Below, piece after piece: positions 12,163 to 15,839 of a stretch of 15,839 nt of DNA. The notes beneath the pieces were generated by a model. It saw nothing but the letters and a program-made list of their open reading frames with translations. It was not told where the DNA came from and ran no database searches. Source of the stretch: CAZVUW01 sp964629825 (lineage in GTDB: Bacteria; Actinomycetota; Nitriliruptoria; Euzebyales; Egibacteraceae); assembly GCA_964629825.1 (NCBI GenBank), contig CAZVUW010000078.1, forward strand, positions 1 through 15,839, given 5' to 3'. The stretch's first letter is position 1. The number at the start of each line of letters is the position of its first letter. The translations under genes and the position numbers were made by a program.

Positions 12163-12949
12163 CCGGTGCGGGCTGCCGCGAGCCGGTCAGCTGCTGGTAG
12201 CGCGCGGCCAGGCAGAGCAGGAACAGCTCCGGCGTGACCTGGGCCGGCGGGGTGGTGCCGAGCCGCTCGACGATCGGGTCGGCGATGGCGCGCGCCACCC
12301 GGCGGCGCAGACGCGGGTTGAGCTCGCCCGCGCGCAGCAGGAACGTGCGCACGGCCTGGTAGCCGCGCGGGTCGAGCACAGCGGGGTCGAGCGTGAGCGC
12401 GAAGTCCTCCAGGCCGGGCGGCACCCCGAACGCGATGGCGCGCGGGGGCGGCAGGGCGCTGCGCTCCCGCAGCACCACCGTGCCGGCCACCAGATCGCCC
12501 AGGCGCTGCTGCCGGCGCGTCAGCAGGACGCTCAGCACCGCGATCCCACCGAGGCTCAGGTAGAAGTCCACCAAGCCGAGTGCGGCGCGCAGGGCCGCGT
12601 GGCGGAAGGTGATCGGGGCGCCCTCGATGGTGACGACGCGCAGGCCCAGCGCGGCCTTGCCGGGGGTGCGGCCGAGCAGCGTCTCGAAGGCGGTCGGGTA
12701 GCCCCACAGGACCGCGAACACCAGCAGGAGGATGATCGTCACGCCGACCCACTCGGGCAGCGCGGCCCCGCCGCCGGCGCCGACCGCGAAGCCGATGCCG
12801 AGCGAGGCGAACAGCACCACGACGGATTGGATCATGAGGTCGAGCAGCAGCGCCAGGCTGCGGGTGCCGGCGCTGGCGGCGGAGAACTCCAGGCGCACCG
12901 CCTCCGGGGTCACCACCCCGGAGGCGACGGCGCCGCGCGCCACGGTCAT
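12155..12949 (-). CDS. RDD family membrane protein
   Basis: This 264-residue inner-membrane protein has the RDD domain in its first 165 residues. It shows an arginine and aspartate in the first helix (AGTRSLALLLDLMI, R30 and D37), about three membrane segments (33-58, 67-88, 124-144), and the motif LLGRTPGKAALGLRVV (91-106). The remaining 100 residues form a soluble, basic tail (FLLRAGELNPRLRRRVARAI) that is longer than in minimal RDD proteins. RDD proteins are poorly understood; some have been linked to ion exchange. ATG 12949 is preferred over an in-frame ATG 14 codons upstream, with AGGGG close before it and a weak TAGAGG box 7 nt upstream. It is divergent from the SpoIIM-like gene and overlaps the hydrolase gene end by 8 bp. 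Confidence 0.87.
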   Translation of the reverse strand: MTVARGAVASGVVTPEAVRLEFSAASAGTRSLALLLDLMIQSVVVLFASLGIGFAVGAGGGAALPEWVGVTIILLLVFAVLWGYPTAFETLLGRTPGKAALGLRVVTIEGAPITFRHAALRAALGLVDFYLSLGGIAVLSVLLTRRQQRLGDLVAGTVVLRERSALPPPRAIAFGVPPGLEDFALTLDPAVLDPRGYQAVRTFLLRAGELNPRLRRRVARAIADPIVERLGTTPPAQVTPELFLLCLAARYQQLTGSRQPAPAR

Positions 12950-13002
12950 GCTCGCCCCTCTATCGTGATGCCCGGCATTATCGCCCGACACCGGGGACCG
13001 GC

Positions 13003-14013
13003 TTGCACGTCGACGAGTTCATCGCGCGCAACCAGCCGCGCTGGGACCGGCTCGCGGAGCTGACGGCGCGGGGTGGCAGGCGCGCGCGCAACCTCGAGCC
13101 GGCCGAGCTCGACGAGCTGCTCGGGCTGTACGAGCTCGTCTCGACCCACCTCTCGCTGGCGCGCAGCCGCTTCCACGACCCGGGGCTGACCGCGACCCTG
13201 ACCACGCTGGTCGCCCGCGCCGGCGCCGTGGTCTACGGGACACGACCCCGGACCCTCCGCGGCGCCGCCCGCTTCGTGCTGGACACGTTCCCGGCGGCGC
13301 TGTGGCACGACCGCTGGTTCATCCTGACCGCGGCCCTGCTGTTCGCCCTTCCGGCGGTGGCGACCGCGCTGTGGCTGGCCGGCTCCCCCGCCGCGCTGGA
13401 GGTGGCAGCGCCGGAGGCCGTGCGCGAGGCCTACGTGTCGGAGGACTTCGCCGCCTACTACTCGAGCTCGGCCTCGGGCGAGTTCGCGGCCCTGGTCACG
13501 ACCAACAACATCCGGGTCGGGATCCTGGCCTTCGCCGGCGGTGTGCTGCTGGCCGTGCCGACCGTGCTCGTGCTGGTGTTCAACGGCGCCAACCTGGGCG
13601 CGGCGTGGGGGCTGTTTCTCAACGCCGGGGAGCAGGCCCGCTTCTGGGGGCTCATAGCCCCGCACGGCCTGCTGGAGCTGACGGCCGTGTTCGTGGCCGG
13701 GGCCGTGGGTCTTCGCCTGGGCTGGACGCTGATCGACCCCGGGGACCGCCGACGTGGTCAGGCGCTGGTTGACGAGGCGCGCCGCGCGGTCGTGGTGGTG
13801 ATCGGCCTGGTCGGCGTGTTCACCGTCGCCGGGCTGATCGAGGGCTTCGTGACGGGCTCCTCCCTGCCGACCTGGACGCGCGTCGGGATCGGCGTCCTGG
13901 CGGAGGCGGCGTTCCTGGCGCTGATGCTGGTGCGCGGACGCGCGGCGGCGCGGCGTGGCCTAACCGGCGCCCTCGGGGAGCAGTCCGAGGCCGGCTGGGC
14001 GCTGCGCGCCTGA
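13003..14013 (+). CDS. SpoIIM-like (stage II sporulation protein M family) membrane protein
   Basis: This 336-residue membrane protein belongs to the broad SpoIIM-like family, found widely in non-sporulating bacteria, so sporulation is not implied. The N-terminal 100 residues are soluble and helical (VDEFIARNQPRWDRLAEL, LYELVSTHLSLARSRF). Membrane segments lie near 105-126, 172-203, 218-241, 262-284 and 294-310. Conserved features include TTNNIRVG (166-173), FNGANLGAAWG (193-203), APHGLLEL (219-226) and the glutamate in IEGF (279-282). The TTG start at 13003 fits the usual N-terminus and has GGGGA about 5 nt upstream. It is divergent from the RDD gene, a usual companion, and its TGA abuts the DUF58 stop in a TGATCA. 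The family may help assemble membrane complexes; the exact role is unknown. Confidence 0.87.
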   Translation: MHVDEFIARNQPRWDRLAELTARGGRRARNLEPAELDELLGLYELVSTHLSLARSRFHDPGLTATLTTLVARAGAVVYGTRPRTLRGAARFVLDTFPAALWHDRWFILTAALLFALPAVATALWLAGSPAALEVAAPEAVREAYVSEDFAAYYSSSASGEFAALVTTNNIRVGILAFAGGVLLAVPTVLVLVFNGANLGAAWGLFLNAGEQARFWGLIAPHGLLELTAVFVAGAVGLRLGWTLIDPGDRRRGQALVDEARRAVVVVIGLVGVFTVAGLIEGFVTGSSLPTWTRVGIGVLAEAAFLALMLVRGRAAARRGLTGALGEQSEAGWALRA

Positions 14014-15351
14014 TCACAGGCGCGAGCGGGCCTTCAGGTCGAGGTACTCGTCGGCGAGCCGCGCCGCCAGCCGGCTCGGTGGCTCGTCCACGACGATGGC
14101 ACCGCGGGCCCGCAGCGCCCCGACCGTGCGCTCGCGCCGGTCGAGCGCGGCGACGGCCGCGGCCTTGCGATAGGCGGTCTCGGCCTGCGTCGGCACGGAG
14201 CGGGCCCAGCGGTCCACCGCCGGGTCGCGCACCGCGCCGACGATCACCAGGTGGCTGCGCAGCACCAGCGGCAGAGCGGGCAGCAGGGTCTCGGTGACCG
14301 CGGCGGGCGACAGCTCCGTGAGCACGACCAGCAGGCCGCGGCGGCGGAATCGCGTCAGCGCCTCGGCGAAGGCGACGCGGTGGTCGCTCTCGACCAGCTC
14401 GGGCTCCAGCTCGACCAGCGCGTCGGTGACGCGGCGCAGCTGCGATCGGCCGGCGGCGGGGGCGACGGCGGCCCTCACCCCGTCGGAGTAGGCGAGCAGG
14501 CCGGCGCGGTCACCCAGCCGCGTCGCGACGGCGGTCAGGGCCATCACGGCGTCCATCGCGTGGTCCAGGCGCGGGACGTCACCCCAGGCCGCGCCGTGCG
14601 CCTCCGGGTCGCGGACGCGGGCCGCCATGACGCGGCCGGTGTCGAGCAGCAGGAGCAGGTGCTGGTTGCGCTCGGCGCGGTAGGTCCGGACGATCGGCTT
14701 GGCCGCGCGGGCGGTGGCGGCCCAGTCGATCCGGCGGAACTCGTCGTCGATCGAGTACTCGCGCAGCTGGTCGAACTCGGTCCCGCCGCCGCGACCGCGT
14801 GCGGAGCGCAGCCCGGCCTCGACCCGGCGCGGGTCCTCGACGCGCAGGTCCGCCTCGCGGCGCGAGCGGAAGCGGGGCAGGACGCGCAGCTCGCCCGGGA
14901 CGCGCCGGGTGGACTGCCGCGCCACCAGCCGCCAAGGGCCCTCGACCCGCACGGCCAGCTCCCCGAGCACGAAGCGGCCGCGCCGGGAGGGACGCAGCCG
15001 GGTGCGGACGCGGATGCTGCCGCCCCCTGGCACGACGGCGGCCGCCCGGCGGTCGTCGGCACGCAGGGACGGCGCGAGCGCATCGGCGATGCGGATCACG
15101 CGCGACCCGGCCAGCTCGGAGGTGAGCTCCCACTCGAGCTCGACCGGCTGCTCGAGCGTGGCCACCGGCGGCAGGTGCCGCCGCACCTGCACCCGACCCG
15201 GGGAGCCGGCCCGCGCCCAGTCCAGCGCCGCCAGGGCGAGCAGCACCAGGTTCACCGCCGCAAGGGCGGCCAGCGGTGCGGGCACGGCCGCCAGCACGAC
15301 CAGGCTGCCGCCCGCGGCGATGGCGGCGAGGCGCCAGGTGGGAAGCGGCAC
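14014..15351 (-). CDS. DUF58 domain protein
   Basis: This 445-residue protein has two N-terminal hydrophobic segments (about 8-24 and 26-44), a beta-rich region, and the DUF58 core: GGGTEFDQLREYSIDDEF (188-205), RRIDWAATARAAKPIVRTYR (206-225), then HLLLLLDTGRVM (231-242). The last stretch begins a von Willebrand A-like domain, with DTGR in place of a classical DxSxS metal site, as is usual in this family. DUF58 proteins accompany MoxR ATPases and are thought to act as substrate-binding partners in assembling other proteins. The GTG at 15351 has AGGGG about 7 nt upstream and lies 22 bp after the moxR stop, so the two are an operon. Its stop abuts the SpoIIM-like stop with no spacer. Confidence 0.9.
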   Translation of the reverse strand: MPLPTWRLAAIAAGGSLVVLAAVPAPLAALAAVNLVLLALAALDWARAGSPGRVQVRRHLPPVATLEQPVELEWELTSELAGSRVIRIADALAPSLRADDRRAAAVVPGGGSIRVRTRLRPSRRGRFVLGELAVRVEGPWRLVARQSTRRVPGELRVLPRFRSRREADLRVEDPRRVEAGLRSARGRGGGTEFDQLREYSIDDEFRRIDWAATARAAKPIVRTYRAERNQHLLLLLDTGRVMAARVRDPEAHGAAWGDVPRLDHAMDAVMALTAVATRLGDRAGLLAYSDGVRAAVAPAAGRSQLRRVTDALVELEPELVESDHRVAFAEALTRFRRRGLLVVLTELSPAAVTETLLPALPLVLRSHLVIVGAVRDPAVDRWARSVPTQAETAYRKAAAVAALDRRERTVGALRARGAIVVDEPPSRLAARLADEYLDLKARSRL

Positions 15352-15373
15352 CGTCAGCCCCTGCTGGGAACTG

Positions 15374-15839
15374 TCATCGCGGGACCGGGACGGCCGCGAG
15401 GATCCCGGACAGGACTCCGTCGACGTCCCCGCCCTCGAGCTCGACCTCGGGCCGCAGCCGGACGCGGTGCCGCAGGGTCGGCGGTGCGACGGCCTTGACC
15501 TCGTCGGGGGTGACGAACTCGCGGCCGTTCAGCCACGCCCAGGCCTTGGCGGCGTGCAGGACCATGGTCGAGCCGCGCGGGCTGACGCCGAGATCCAGGG
15601 AGGGCGACTCCCGGGTGGCACGCGCGATGTCCACGATGTAGTCCCGCACATGTTGCTGGACCTTGACCGCTCGCACGCCGTCGCGGGCCGCGGCGAGCTC
15701 GGCCGGCCCCGCGACCGGCCGCACGCCCATCGAGCGGACGTCGTGGGGATCCATGCCAGCGTCGTGGCGGGCCAGCACCTCGGACTCCTGCGCGCGGCTC
15801 GGGTAGCCGATCAGAACCTTGAACAGGACGCGGTCGAGC
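15374..15839 (-). CDS. MoxR family AAA+ ATPase, 3' part
   Basis: This is the C-terminal portion of a MoxR ATPase, truncated by the window edge; the Walker motifs must lie beyond 15839. The visible frame begins LDRVLFKVLIGYPSRAQESE, matching the sensor-2-proximal region of MoxR proteins where LDRF and YP are conserved. It continues through VQQHVRDYIVDIARATRESP, GVSPRGSTMVLHAAKAWAWL and GREFVTPDEVKAVAPPTLRH, which form the lid domain with its conserved SPR arginine. MoxR ATPases act as chaperones that insert cofactors or remodel complexes, usually with a DUF58 or VWA partner; the DUF58 gene follows 22 bp downstream. The call is secure. Confidence 0.93.
   Translation of the reverse strand, partial: LDRVLFKVLIGYPSRAQESEVLARHDAGMDPHDVRSMGVRPVAGPAELAAARDGVRAVKVQQHVRDYIVDIARATRESPSLDLGVSPRGSTMVLHAAKAWAWLNGREFVTPDEVKAVAPPTLRHRVRLRPEVELEGGDVDGVLSGILAAVPVPR

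Noticed and set aside
13003..14013. Evidence of endospore formation from the SpoIIM-like gene
   Set aside because: The family is widespread in non-sporulating bacteria, and no other sporulation gene is present.
14251..15498. A 415-codon plus-strand open frame opposite DUF58
   Set aside because: It is a Gln/Arg/Gly-rich antisense shadow of a well-supported DUF58 gene.

Overview
The window is about 15.8 kb of very GC-rich DNA with tightly packed genes, many GTG or TTG starts and almost no intergenic space. A DUF3151 protein, a PaaX-type regulator and an RDD / SpoIIM-like / DUF58 / MoxR block all suggest a high-GC actinobacterium, possibly a deep lineage. There is no rRNA or other marker to place it further. 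I found no rRNA, tRNA, CRISPR array, insertion sequence or phage gene. No gene-free stretch exceeds about 190 bp.

Layout. (1) 1-1275, plus strand: the 3' part of cysN (sulfate adenylyltransferase GTPase subunit), then a NeuD/PglD-type acyltransferase. (2) 1272-3057, minus strand: a polytopic membrane protein of unknown function, then a nucleotide-sugar epimerase/dehydratase. (3) 3248-5522, plus strand: a FlK-like hotdog thioesterase, an HPr-kinase-like protein and a PqqD-like protein, all overlapping or abutting, then a separately promoted Tat-exported four-cysteine protein. (4) 5581-7086, minus strand: leucyl aminopeptidase PepA. (5) 7195-10419, plus strand: a cupin with a degenerate metal site, a sodium/solute symporter, a second FlK-like protein lacking the family histidine, and a PaaX-type repressor. 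(6) 10438-12162: DUF3151 (+), an SRPBCC protein (-) and an alpha/beta hydrolase (+). (7) 12155-15839: RDD membrane protein (-), SpoIIM-like membrane protein (+), DUF58 protein (-) and MoxR ATPase (-, running off the window). This is a familiar gene neighbourhood with its strands scrambled.

How the genes may work together. The most unusual cluster is the orphan HPr-kinase-like/PqqD pair at 3676-4841. PqqD domains bind leader peptides, and HPr-kinase homologues phosphorylate some lasso peptides, but no maturase, cyclase or clear precursor is visible here. The Tat-exported protein just downstream is the only candidate partner in the window. The symporter, thioesterase and PaaX group looks like a small organic-acid or acyl-CoA handling unit.

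Expression signals. Two genes (10438, 11389) have a TAnnnT box exactly 7 nt before the ATG, and one (7195) has it 8 nt before, as expected for leaderless transcripts. Convergent genes meet with gaps of 0-3 nt, overlaps of 3-8 nt, or 58 bp. Three such junctions carry perfect hairpins without a T-tract, and two of those hairpins lie inside the coding end of the opposing gene.
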